From Chloroflexota bacterium (lineage in GTDB: Bacteria; Chloroflexota; Anaerolineae; UBA2200; JACIWT01), in NCBI GenBank assembly GCA_014360825.1, contig JACIWT010000014.1:1-60830 (forward strand): a DNA stretch of 60,830 nucleotides, written 5' to 3'. Positions 34,977 to 42,578 of the stretch are shown here, in pieces. The notes beneath the pieces were generated by a model that searched no databases, was not told where the DNA came from, and saw only the letters and a list, made by a program, of their open reading frames with translations. Position numbers and translations under genes: made by a program. Numbering within the stretch: position 1 is the first letter of the stretch; every line of letters starts with the position of its first letter.

Positions 34977-36116
34977 TCACCGCGCGTCCAGTTTGTGCGC
35001 GATGCCGATGAGCAATCTGTAAGCCGTCTCCACCGTCGTAGGGTCAATGTTATCTGGTGTGTCAGTCTCCCAATGCCAATTGGGAAGCACGCCCCGCTGG
35101 TCGAAGGCCATAATGCTCATAGCCTTGTATCCACGGCGCAAGGGTATTTGGCTATCGGTGGTCAGAGCGCGATAGGGACGAGACTCGGCATCCAATCCTT
35201 GCTCCGCGACCACTTCACCTGCTATTTTGAGCAATGTAGGGTCAGAAGGATAGAATCGCAGGATGCCCTCGCCAGTGATGTAAGCGGTTTTCCCGGCACC
35301 TAGGTTATCCAGATTGATGAAATAGGTGTGCTCTCTGTCAAAGTGATGGGCTTCCATGAACCGCTGCATCCCAAATAGTCCTGCCTCTTCACACCCTGTA
35401 GCCACAGCCCATAACTCCGTTTGCTGGAGATCTGTCAACGTTTCAGCGGCAGCAAGTAGCACCGCTACTCCTGAGGCGTTATCGTTCGCGCCGGGGGTGT
35501 GCTTCATAAATAGCTCACGATGCACCATGATGAGCACGCTCACTGTCAGATAGAGGGCGCAGGCCACTTGCACGAGCCATAGTGACCGTAGGGGCACCAT
35601 CAGTCCCACTAGGCTGAGGGCAACAATCACAAACATGGCCGCTGTCATGAGAATTAACGAGCGTCGGAATCCTGCCACCATGCTAGGGTGCCAGAGCAAC
35701 GCTGCTCGGGATGAGTCCATGTGCGCTGTGATGATTAGCCGTTGTTTGGGCTTGCTCGATGGAGACCGTATGCCCCGTACGTTCTGGCTGGGACCCTTGG
35801 GCATCACGCGACTCAGTGTTTCCACTCCATCCTGCTCAGCGACGAAGAGAAGTAGCGAAAGCATAGCCAGAATGCACGAGGCCAGTGGACTGATGTGGTA
35901 CAGTGCCACCGCTACAATAAAGCCCAGATAAATCAGGCTGAAAGTCAGACTGAATGTACCAGGGGCTTGGAAAGGCTGGATATCAGTATCCATTCCTGCC
36001 TCACTCAGCCGCTTGGCGATGTATTCGGCGGCCTGCTTTTCCTGTGGTGTAGCAGACCCCCGGGGGCCGATTTCTTTCGCCAGATAGCGTATGGTATCCA
36101 TCAATGGGCTCATCAT
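34977..36116 (-). CDS. M28 family zinc peptidase with inserted transmembrane segments
   Basis: A 379-residue aminopeptidase-like protein. Zinc-site motifs: [13 protein letters not shown] (His, Asp), [13 protein letters not shown] (Asp), [12 protein letters not shown] (catalytic and ligand Glu) and a distal [13 protein letters not shown] (His). Two hydrophobic segments follow the N-terminal domain (about 60-95), and two more (about 150-200) lie between the first and second zinc motifs. The catalytic domain is thus interrupted by membrane helices. Soluble M28 enzymes lack these. It is probably an integral-membrane peptidase. The ATG overlaps the stop of the GDPD gene (ATGA). Confidence 0.85.
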   Translation of the reverse strand: MMSPLMDTIRYLAKEIGPRGSATPQEKQAAEYIAKRLSEAGMDTDIQPFQAPGTFSLTFSLIYLGFIVAVALYHISPLASCILAMLSLLLFVAEQDGVETLSRVMPKGPSQNVRGIRSPSSKPKQRLIITAHMDSSRAALLWHPSMVAGFRRSLILMTAAMFVIVALSLVGLMVPLRSLWLVQVACALYLTVSVLIMVHRELFMKHTPGANDNASGVAVLLAAAETLTDLQQTELWAVATGCEEAGLFGMQRFMEAHHFDREHTYFINLDNLGAGKTAYITGEGILRFYPSDPTLLKIAGEVVAEQGLDAESRPYRALTTDSQIPLRRGYKAMSIMAFDQRGVLPNWHWETDTPDNIDPTTVETAYRLLIGIAHKLDAR

Positions 36117-36889
36117 TCATCCTCCTTCCCGCTCAGTACTTTATGTAAGACATCCGGCTGGTTGGTGATGATGATATCCACGCCGAGTCGAGTCAACCGG
36201 CGCATCTCGGCAGGCTCGTTGACTGTCCAGGTGTTCACACGGTAACCCCTATTCCGGGCCCACTGCAGGTAGTCTGGTGAGACCATAGTATGGTGCGGGT
36301 GCAGGGCGTTGGGATGGGCGAGGGGCCGGAGCCAAGCCCGGCGAAGTGGCATAGGAAGAGCAGGGGCATACAGCAACCCCGTTTGTATCCCCGGATCCAG
36401 CATCTTGACTCGACGGATAGCAAATGGATTGAAGGAAGAGATAATCACGCGCTCAGTCAGTTCATACTGATACATAAGATGCAACACTGCTCTCTCTAAA
36501 CCCTCATCTCGTAGCGATAAAGACTTGAGTTCGATGTTCAGGAGCATGTCATCTCCGGCCCACTCCAAGACCTCCTGAAGGGTGGGTATCCGTTCTCCGG
36601 TGAAACTTGAATGGAACCATGAGCCAGCATCCAGTGTTTTGATCTGCTTAACCGTTAGGTCACGGATGCGGCCCGCTCCATTGGTGGTTTTGTCTACCGT
36701 CAAGTTGTGACACACGACGGGTACACCATCGGCGGTGAGCAATGTATCGAGTTCGACGCCATCAGCACCCATTTGACGGGCGGCTTCGAAGGCGGCCAGC
36801 GTATTCTCAGGAGCCATTTCGGGCGCGCCACGGTGGCCGAAGATGAGGGGCCGAGAAGTGTAGAAAAGCATATCCGGTCGTTCCTGCAT
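36113..36889 (-). CDS. glpQ: Glycerophosphodiester phosphodiesterase
   Basis: A protein of about 258 residues that releases glycerol 3-phosphate from glycerophosphodiesters. Active-site motifs are FGHRGAPEMAPENTLAAF (His-Arg and Glu-Asn), GADGVELDTLLTADGVPVV with the metal-binding Glu/Asp, and CHN for the second His. The C-terminal YRVNTWTVNEPAEM is also typical. The start is uncertain: ATG 36889 or ATG 36871 (MLFYTSRP); the longer frame reaching 37009 would overlap the divergent promoter region of the carboxypeptidase gene and is not favoured. Confidence 0.9.
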   Translation of the reverse strand: MQERPDMLFYTSRPLIFGHRGAPEMAPENTLAAFEAARQMGADGVELDTLLTADGVPVVCHNLTVDKTTNGAGRIRDLTVKQIKTLDAGSWFHSSFTGERIPTLQEVLEWAGDDMLLNIELKSLSLRDEGLERAVLHLMYQYELTERVIISSFNPFAIRRVKMLDPGIQTGLLYAPALPMPLRRAWLRPLAHPNALHPHHTMVSPDYLQWARNRGYRVNTWTVNEPAEMRRLTRLGVDIIITNQPDVLHKVLSGKEDE

Positions 36890-36937
36890 AGAAGTGTAAC
36901 ACGGCGTCGCAGGTATGTCAAACGATCGCTCTCTTGG

Positions 36938-36967
36938 TTGACCTATTGTATCCCTTTGCAGTAGAAT
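36938..36967 (+). promoter_or_regulatory. Promoter of the D,D-carboxypeptidase gene
   Basis: TTGACC (36938-36943) and TAGAAT (36962-36967) with an 18-nt spacer, 26 nt upstream of ATG 36994. It excludes the upstream in-frame start at 36934. Confidence 0.65.
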
Positions 36968-36993
36968 TATCGCGATCCTCGTACGCAAGGGAA

Positions 36994-38076
36994 ATGATGC
37001 GCCGCTCATTGCTTATTTCAGTCATTGCCATTGGTGCTTGTTTCAACTTGGCCTTTGCGCCTCCGGTGCTCGTCGAGTCTGATACCGCACGCCAGCCGCT
37101 TTATCCTCACCAGATCTCTGAACTGGCGAGCACCGCCTTGCCCACTATGCGGGCCGTCGCTGCCATATTGGTGGATGTCCACAGCGGCGAAGTGCTCGTG
37201 GCACAAAATGAGCATCAGCGTCTCCCCCCAGCCAGCACCACCAAGATTATGACCGCTCTCCTAGCCCTGGAACGTGGGAATCTAGAGGATGTGGTGACTG
37301 TAGGCAACGAGGTATATATTGAGGGAGCACGCGCAGGACTGGTACCGGGCGAAAGGCTCACCCTGCGCGACCTACTTTATGCCTTGCTCTTACCATCGGG
37401 CAATGACGCTGCTATGGCCATCGCGCGGCATATCGCTGGCTCAGAGGATGCTTTCGTGGCCTTAATGAACAACCGCGCACAAGAGTTGGGCCTGGCCGAC
37501 ACGCATTTCACCAACCCTCACGGACTCGACGCATCCGACCAGTACTCCAGTGCCTATGATCTCCAGCGCCTGGCTCTCGCTGCCCTTGCCAAACCCGACT
37601 TCGCCCGCATTGTGGCTACCAGGGATGTCACTGTAGGCAGCCATTATTGGGTCAATCGCAATGAATTGTTGGGTGATTATCTCGGTGCAGATGGCGTGAA
37701 GACCGGTACTACCGAGGCCGCTGGTGAATGCCTGGTTGCCAGCGCAACGCGGGACGGAAGCCAGGCCTTGGTGGTGGTGCTTGGCAGCACGGACCGATAT
37801 GCCGATGCCCGTACTCTATTGGATTACTATTATGCTCATTACGCATGTGTTCCACTCGACGCGGGTCCCCAGATTATGAATCGGATCCGCAGCTCGGATG
37901 GTGAATGGCGAGCCCTTGTGGGCGGAAAGCCCCCCATGGTTCTTCTGGCACGGTGGAAAATACCCCTTTTGCGCTTTTACAGGAAAGTGAGCGGAGCAGA
38001 TGCAGTACTCTTGTGCTTCATTGCTGATCAACTCCTGATGGAGATACCACTCGCTATCGCACCGTCTAGTTATTAA
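36994..38076 (+). CDS. dacF: D-alanyl-D-alanine carboxypeptidase (peptidase S11)
   Basis: A penicillin-binding protein of about 360 residues that trims the terminal D-Ala of peptidoglycan stem peptides. The N-terminus is a signal peptide (about 1-22). The three active-site motifs are STTK (Ser 81, Lys 84), SGN (Ser 135) and KTG (Lys 236). ATG 36994 or 36997 follows AAGGG. The C-terminus after about 330 contains hydrophobic stretches rather than a clear amphipathic anchor. It leads a run of envelope and RNA-modification genes up to glmS. Confidence 0.9.
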   Translation: MMRRSLLISVIAIGACFNLAFAPPVLVESDTARQPLYPHQISELASTALPTMRAVAAILVDVHSGEVLVAQNEHQRLPPASTTKIMTALLALERGNLEDVVTVGNEVYIEGARAGLVPGERLTLRDLLYALLLPSGNDAAMAIARHIAGSEDAFVALMNNRAQELGLADTHFTNPHGLDASDQYSSAYDLQRLALAALAKPDFARIVATRDVTVGSHYWVNRNELLGDYLGADGVKTGTTEAAGECLVASATRDGSQALVVVLGSTDRYADARTLLDYYYAHYACVPLDAGPQIMNRIRSSDGEWRALVGGKPPMVLLARWKIPLLRFYRKVSGADAVLLCFIADQLLMEIPLAIAPSSY

Positions 38077-38098
38077 ATGTGTTTTATTGAAGTGTGAG

Positions 38099-38887
38099 AT
38101 GCGTAAACGCTTACAAGTTGTATTGGCCGAAGCGGGGGTGGCCTCTCGCCGCCGCAGCGAAGCACTGATCCGCGCTGGGCGGGTGCGCGTGGACGGTCAC
38201 GTGGTTACGGAAATGGGTGTGCGAGTGGATCCTGCTATCCATCGCATTGAGGTAGACGGCCAGCCACTACCTCCGCCTCAAAAGAAGGTCTACCTGTTGG
38301 TGCACAAACCTCGCGGCTATATTTCTACATGCTTTGACCCGCAGGGTCGTCCCACAGTCCTTGACCTAGTGCCATCCGACCTGGGACGGCTCTACCCTGT
38401 AGGTCGGTTGGATTTCGAGAGTGAGGGACTCCTGATTCTGACCAATGACGGTGAATTCGCGTTGCGTCTGGCACATCCTCGCTACCACCAGGAGAAGGAG
38501 TACCGCGTTCTCATCGCAGGCCACCCCAATGAGGAGACATTGCGCCGTCTGCGCCAAGGGGTGACCTTAGATGATGGTTTAGCCATGCCGACGAAAGTGG
38601 AGAACATCGGCAGGGAACGTGAAGGCACTTGGCTAAGTATTACTTTGCACGAAGGACGTAAGCGACAAGTAAGACGGATGTGTGAAGCCGTAGGATGTGC
38701 AGTGCGGCGGCTTATCCGCGTGCGCATGGGACCATTGGAATTGGGGGATCTTGCGCCGGGTCAATACCGGCGGCTCAACGCTGCCGAAATCACCACTCTC
38801 ATAGAAATCCCTGGCCCACTTGAGCGAGGAGCACTTGATAACGCCCTCGGCGAGGGCGCTTCTTGCGAGGCGGGTGAACTTGTCTAA
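38099..38887 (+). CDS. rluB: RsuA/RluB/RluE-family 23S/16S rRNA pseudouridine synthase
   Basis: A protein of about 262 residues with an N-terminal S4 RNA-binding domain (QVVLAEAGVASRRRSEALI, then GRVRVDGHVV) and the catalytic domain with VGRLDFESEGLLILTNDG, whose first Asp is the nucleophile. KPRGYISTCFDPQGRPTV and the final HEGRKRQVRRMCEAVG agree with RluB-type enzymes. ATG 38099 is preferred over TTG 38087 because it starts directly with MRKRLQ before the S4 domain. Its 3' end overlaps the cmk start; rluB-cmk pairs are common in bacteria. Confidence 0.9.
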   Translation: MRKRLQVVLAEAGVASRRRSEALIRAGRVRVDGHVVTEMGVRVDPAIHRIEVDGQPLPPPQKKVYLLVHKPRGYISTCFDPQGRPTVLDLVPSDLGRLYPVGRLDFESEGLLILTNDGEFALRLAHPRYHQEKEYRVLIAGHPNEETLRRLRQGVTLDDGLAMPTKVENIGREREGTWLSITLHEGRKRQVRRMCEAVGCAVRRLIRVRMGPLELGDLAPGQYRRLNAAEITTLIEIPGPLERGALDNALGEGASCEAGELV

Positions 38888-39587
38888 CGTATTGACTATC
38901 GCGATCGATGGACCGGCGGCTTCTGGTAAAAGCACCATTGGCGCTGCCATCGCCGAGAAACTGGGTTACATTTATCTCGATACCGGAGTAATGTATCGTG
39001 CGGTAACGTGGGTTGCCCTGCAACGCGGAATCCCTATTGCCGATGAGACCGCTATCACGGCTCTGGCTGAGGCGTTGGTCATCCGCGTGACTCGACCTAC
39101 AATATGCGATGGCCGCCAGTACACCGTTTACGCTGATGGTGCGGATGTGACCTGGGATATCCGCCGTCCTGAGGTAGATGCAAATGTCTCGCCTGTGTCG
39201 GCTTATCCGGGCGTACGGACCGCGCTCACTGCGCAGCAGCGCGCCATTGGCCAACAGGGACGTGTAGTAATGGTAGGTCGTGACATCGGTACCGTGGTCA
39301 TGCCCGACGCGGATCTCAAGATATATTTGGATGCCACTGTGGAAGAACGCGCTCGTCGCCGCCATCGGGAAAATTTGGCCCGCGGCCAGCCCAGTAGTTA
39401 TAGGAAGATCCTGCGGGCTATGCGCCAACGGGACAAAATGGATAGCGAGCGGGAGGCAGCACCGTTGCGCCCAGCCAAAGATGCCGTGGTGATAGATACA
39501 ACTCACATGACTATCCCTGAAGTAGTGGCTGCAGTGGAGTCGCTGATATGGGAACGGTCTACCGATTGCGACGCCAAATTCCCTTAG
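38880..39587 (+). CDS. cmk: Cytidylate kinase
   Basis: Phosphorylates CMP and dCMP. The Walker A loop IDGPAASGKSTIG starts at about residue 9, followed by YLDTGVMYRAVTW and, near the middle, VVMVGRDIGTVVMPDADLK in outline. DKMDSEREAAPLRPAKDA is the typical C-terminal lid region. The frame is open to TTG 38820, but TTG 38880 is preferred: it starts right at the conserved domain, has GAGG about 9 nt upstream and overlaps rluB by only 8 nt. It overlaps the downstream plsC gene by 40 nt. Confidence 0.9.
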   Translation: MSNVLTIAIDGPAASGKSTIGAAIAEKLGYIYLDTGVMYRAVTWVALQRGIPIADETAITALAEALVIRVTRPTICDGRQYTVYADGADVTWDIRRPEVDANVSPVSAYPGVRTALTAQQRAIGQQGRVVMVGRDIGTVVMPDADLKIYLDATVEERARRRHRENLARGQPSSYRKILRAMRQRDKMDSEREAAPLRPAKDAVVIDTTHMTIPEVVAAVESLIWERSTDCDAKFP

Positions 39588-40195
39588 CCATCTTTCGCGG
39601 TCTACTGCGTCTTTTCACCCGTTGCGAAATACACGGGCGAGAGAATATCCCTACCAGTGGCCCGCTGATTATCGCGTTCAATCACCTGGGCCATCTGGAT
39701 GGGCCGTTAGTGATATCCGCGATGCCATTCAACGTTGAGGCCATTGCCCTTTCAGATCTATACCGGGTGCCGGTGACTGGGCAACTCCTGCGTCTTTATG
39801 GAGTGATACCCGTGCACCGGGATGCTTTTGACCGCGAGGTGCTACGTCGCGCGTTGGAGGTGCTTGGGAATGGCGGTGTGTTGACGTTAGCGCCTGAAGC
39901 GCGGCAGAGCCCTACAGGCGCCTTAGTAAAGGCGCGGGACGGTGTTGCTTATTTGGCGATGCGCTCTAGGGCACGAGTACTACCCGTCGCGTTGACCGGG
40001 ACGGAGAAAGTATACTCTGAGTGGAAACAGCTACGACGCCCACGGCTCACTCTCACTATCGGTGAACCGTTCTCTTTGCCGCAACTGACTGGCGTTGGGA
40101 CCGAACGCCGCCGCCAACTGAGTGAGGCTACCGACATGGTCATGCGACGCATCGCTGCGCTCCTTCCACCAGAGTACCGTGGTGTTTACGGTTGA
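39548..40195 (+). CDS. plsC: 1-acyl-sn-glycerol-3-phosphate acyltransferase (PlsC family), first
   Basis: A 215-residue membrane-associated acyltransferase that would make phosphatidic acid from lysophosphatidic acid. The catalytic NHLGHLD (H-x4-D) is at about residues 44-50. The second block reads LAPEARQSPTGAL, where most members have PEGTRS, so the Gly-Thr is replaced by Ala. YGVIPVHR and VLPVALTGTEKV correspond to the third and fourth blocks. The ATG lies inside the 3' end of cmk. A second family member follows, so the two may have different acyl or acceptor preferences. Confidence 0.85.
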   Translation: MGTVYRLRRQIPLAIFRGLLRLFTRCEIHGRENIPTSGPLIIAFNHLGHLDGPLVISAMPFNVEAIALSDLYRVPVTGQLLRLYGVIPVHRDAFDREVLRRALEVLGNGGVLTLAPEARQSPTGALVKARDGVAYLAMRSRARVLPVALTGTEKVYSEWKQLRRPRLTLTIGEPFSLPQLTGVGTERRRQLSEATDMVMRRIAALLPPEYRGVYG

Positions 40196-40251
40196 TTATG
40201 GGATGGGGGTGGCCTCCTAATACAGGATATTGCTTGTGAGGGTGGGTCGGT

Positions 40252-40950
40252 ATGTGGTGGTTCTATCATCTGGCAAATGCAGTTTTAGGCATCTTGTTCC
40301 GCTTGCTCCTGGACGTGCATGTCACTGGGGTGGAGAATGTCCCACGTCATGGTCCGTTTATTGTTATTATGAATCATCTTTATTTTCTCGACCCGGTGCT
40401 GGTGGCGGGTTACGTCCCCCGAGAGATTGTCATGATGAGCAAGGTGGAGAACTTCTTCAACCCGCTCTTCGCGTTAATCATTACCCTTTATGGCGCATTC
40501 CCAATTCGCCGGGGAGAGGTGGACCGCCGGGCACTACGTCGTTCCGTCGAAGCGCTCAAGTCTGGGAGAGGATTACTCATTTCGCCGGAAGGTACGCGCA
40601 GCAAGGTCACACGGGCCTTGCAAGAAGGAAAGGACGGCACCGCTCTTTTGGCTCTTAAAACTGGCGCGCCAATTCTCCCCGTTGCTCTATCGGGCCAGGA
40701 ACACTTCCTCACCAACCTCCGACGTTTGCGCCGAACACCTGTCCGTATTGCCATCGGCCGTCCTTTCCGATTACGTCCACCAAACACCAAACTGGAACGC
40801 CATCATTTGCACGAAATGACCCAGGAGATCATGTACATCCTCTCCGCACTTTTGCCGCCTCGCTACCGCGGCGTCTACGCAGATTTGGAGAAGGCTACTA
40901 CGCAGTACATTGAATTCCTCACCGCCCCAGCCGAGGGTGGAATCACTTGA
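40252..40950 (+). CDS. plsC: 1-acyl-sn-glycerol-3-phosphate acyltransferase (PlsC family), second
   Basis: A 232-residue paralogue of the preceding gene with canonical motifs: NHLYFLD (about 41-47), the acceptor-binding SPEGTRSK and APILPVALSG. There is a hydrophobic N-terminal segment (about 5-22). Both end with a similar tail (ALLPPRYRGVY and ALLPPEYRGVY), so they probably arose by duplication. The last four bases overlap the TTG start of the DUF512 gene. Confidence 0.9.
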   Translation: MWWFYHLANAVLGILFRLLLDVHVTGVENVPRHGPFIVIMNHLYFLDPVLVAGYVPREIVMMSKVENFFNPLFALIITLYGAFPIRRGEVDRRALRRSVEALKSGRGLLISPEGTRSKVTRALQEGKDGTALLALKTGAPILPVALSGQEHFLTNLRRLRRTPVRIAIGRPFRLRPPNTKLERHHLHEMTQEIMYILSALLPPRYRGVYADLEKATTQYIEFLTAPAEGGIT

Positions 40951-42239
40951 GCATCCAGGGCATCGGGGTCATCGCCAATGTAGAGTCGGAAAGCATTGCA
41001 GCAAGGGCTGGATTGCGTTCCGGTGACCACATAGTCATGGTCAATGGCCGCTCCCCGCGTGACGTAGTGGACTTCCAGTTCTATGCCGCCGAAGAGGAAG
41101 TCGAGTTCCTAGTGTCGCGCGGTGATGAACGGCTTACTATCAAGTTCCAACGGCCTTATGGAGAGGACTTAGGCATCGCTTTCACCGAGGACTTGTTCGA
41201 TGGCATACGCCGCTGCAACAATCGCTGCGAGTTTTGCTTTCTCCATCAAATGCCGCCGAACTTGCGCCCCTCCCTGTGTGTTAACGATGACGACTACCGC
41301 CTCTCTTTCCTCTACGGCAATTTTATTACTCTGACCAACCTGACCGAAGCGGACTGGGAGCGGCTGGCTGAACAGCGCCTCAGCCCGCTCTATGTTTCCG
41401 TACACGCCACAGATCCCGAACTACGTCGACGCCTTCTACGCAACTTTGCTGCACCTGATATCTGCGAGCAAATCCGTCGCCTGGGCACACTGGGCATTGA
41501 GGTGCATGCCCAGGTGGTAGTGATTTCAGGTGTGAATGACGGTCCGGCGCTGGTCCAGACGGTAAACGAACTGGCGGCGCTTTACCCTACTGTGCAGTCT
41601 ATCGCTTTGGTGCCGGTGGGTCTGACCCGCTATCACCCTCGTGATCTGCGCGCTCTCACGCCCAGAGAGGCTGCTTTTATCGTGGATCATTTCTCGTCGG
41701 TGCAGCGACGATTTCGCCGTACTCATGGCCTGGGCCTCCTCTATTTTTCCGATGAGTTCTATTTGTTAGCGGGCCTGCCTATGCCCCCAAGCAAAGAATA
41801 TGATGGCTATCCCCAATTGAAGAACGGCGTCGGGCTCACCCGGCTCTTGCTAGATGACTGGGACAAGGCTCAGGAAGAGCTGCGTGGTGTAAGGGTTCCT
41901 TACAGTTGCATGACCCTGGTCTGTGGGGCGCTCATCGCCCCCATTTTGACCCAATTGGCGGTAGAATGCAGCGATCTGATAGGGGCGCAAGTGAGAGTCC
42001 TACCGGTGATAAACCAGGCGTTGGGGGAGACGGTGACGGTATCGGGTCTCCTATTTGGTAAAGACGTAGTATCGGCCCTACAGGCTCAAGCCCTGGGTCA
42101 GGTAGTGATCCTGCCCCGCGTAATGTTCGATGCTGCGGGCGAGCGGACCCTCGACGATCTCACTGTGGATGTCCTGGCCGAGCGGGTGAACGCTCGGGTT
42201 GCCCTGGCGGATATGCTCTCGGAAGTCGCCTATCTCTGA
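40947..42239 (+). CDS. PDZ-domain radical-SAM protein (DUF512 family)
   Basis: A 430-residue protein with an N-terminal PDZ-like domain (VESESIAARAGLRSGDHIVM in outline, about 12-65), then a CxxxCxxC cluster (Cys 90, 94, 97 in CNNRCEFC) as in radical-SAM enzymes, and the C-terminal DUF512 domain (about 225-430) with YCSDEFY-like YFSDEFYLLAGLPMP. The family is common in Firmicutes, Cyanobacteria and Chloroflexi; its reaction is unknown. Translation is coupled to plsC (TTGA overlap). Neither der nor plsY, frequent partners elsewhere, is in the window. Confidence 0.88.
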   Translation: MSIQGIGVIANVESESIAARAGLRSGDHIVMVNGRSPRDVVDFQFYAAEEEVEFLVSRGDERLTIKFQRPYGEDLGIAFTEDLFDGIRRCNNRCEFCFLHQMPPNLRPSLCVNDDDYRLSFLYGNFITLTNLTEADWERLAEQRLSPLYVSVHATDPELRRRLLRNFAAPDICEQIRRLGTLGIEVHAQVVVISGVNDGPALVQTVNELAALYPTVQSIALVPVGLTRYHPRDLRALTPREAAFIVDHFSSVQRRFRRTHGLGLLYFSDEFYLLAGLPMPPSKEYDGYPQLKNGVGLTRLLLDDWDKAQEELRGVRVPYSCMTLVCGALIAPILTQLAVECSDLIGAQVRVLPVINQALGETVTVSGLLFGKDVVSALQAQALGQVVILPRVMFDAAGERTLDDLTVDVLAERVNARVALADMLSEVAYL

Positions 42240-42578
42240 GCGGCGCGTTTTCATCTAGATTTCATCTAATTATGCTACTATATTGCTTGTCAAGGAGGTG
42301 AGGCTACCTGAGAAAATAACTAGTGCTGGGAGGATTGAAGCGCACGGACTGCTCTTCGGGGCAGTTGACGAGGTGGAGGTTCCCTACCGCAGGGTGGGGT
42401 TAATCCCGGCGATACCATCGTCGGGAGAAAATCGAGTGGTCAGCGGAAGCCTCCGGGGATGGCCGCATCCCCCCTTACCTCCGGGTTTAAAGCCCCTCCA
42501 CAACGCCCCCGGGCGACCGGCGGGACAAAAGAGAGTGCGGCGGCAAACCGAAAAACTATCCCCAAGGAGGTCATTTCC
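42240..42578 (+). promoter_or_regulatory. glmS leader region (339 nt)
   Basis: The stretch between the DUF512 stop and the glmS start. Its first 60 bases are A/T-rich and include TATATT at 42279-42284 as a possible -10 without a good -35. The glmS ribozyme fills 42339-42545, and the SD AAGGAGG lies at 42564-42570. The open frames through this region are not considered genes. Confidence 0.6.
42339..42545 (+). ncRNA. glmS ribozyme: glmS ribozyme (glucosamine-6-phosphate-activated), diverged, with an insertion in P2
   Basis: The 5' leader of glmS contains the landmarks of the self-cleaving glmS ribozyme in order. The cleavage-site context is A42339/GCGC. P1 is ACTGC (42349-42353) with GCAGT (42361-42365), followed directly by the signature GTTGACGAGG (42364-42373). 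P2 is GGAGG (42375-42379) with CCTCC (42450-42454), and inside it AATCGAG and CAGCGGAAGC match the conserved ATCGA and CGGCGGATGC. P3 is GCCGCA (42462-42467) with TGCGGC. P4 carries the same GCGA tetraloop as the Thermoanaerobacter ribozyme (GGCGAC, 42511-42516), followed by CAAAAGAGAG (42526-42535). Unlike the consensus, about 45 nt with two hairpins are inserted between the 5' strand of P2 and AATCGAG, and the residue five after cleavage is A rather than C. The fit is by eye. Confidence 0.85.

Noticed and set aside
42459-42578. Longer glmS frame starting 40 codons upstream
   Set aside because: GlmS needs Cys directly after the initiator Met as nucleophile; ATG 42579 has a strong SD, and the extension lies in the ribozyme.
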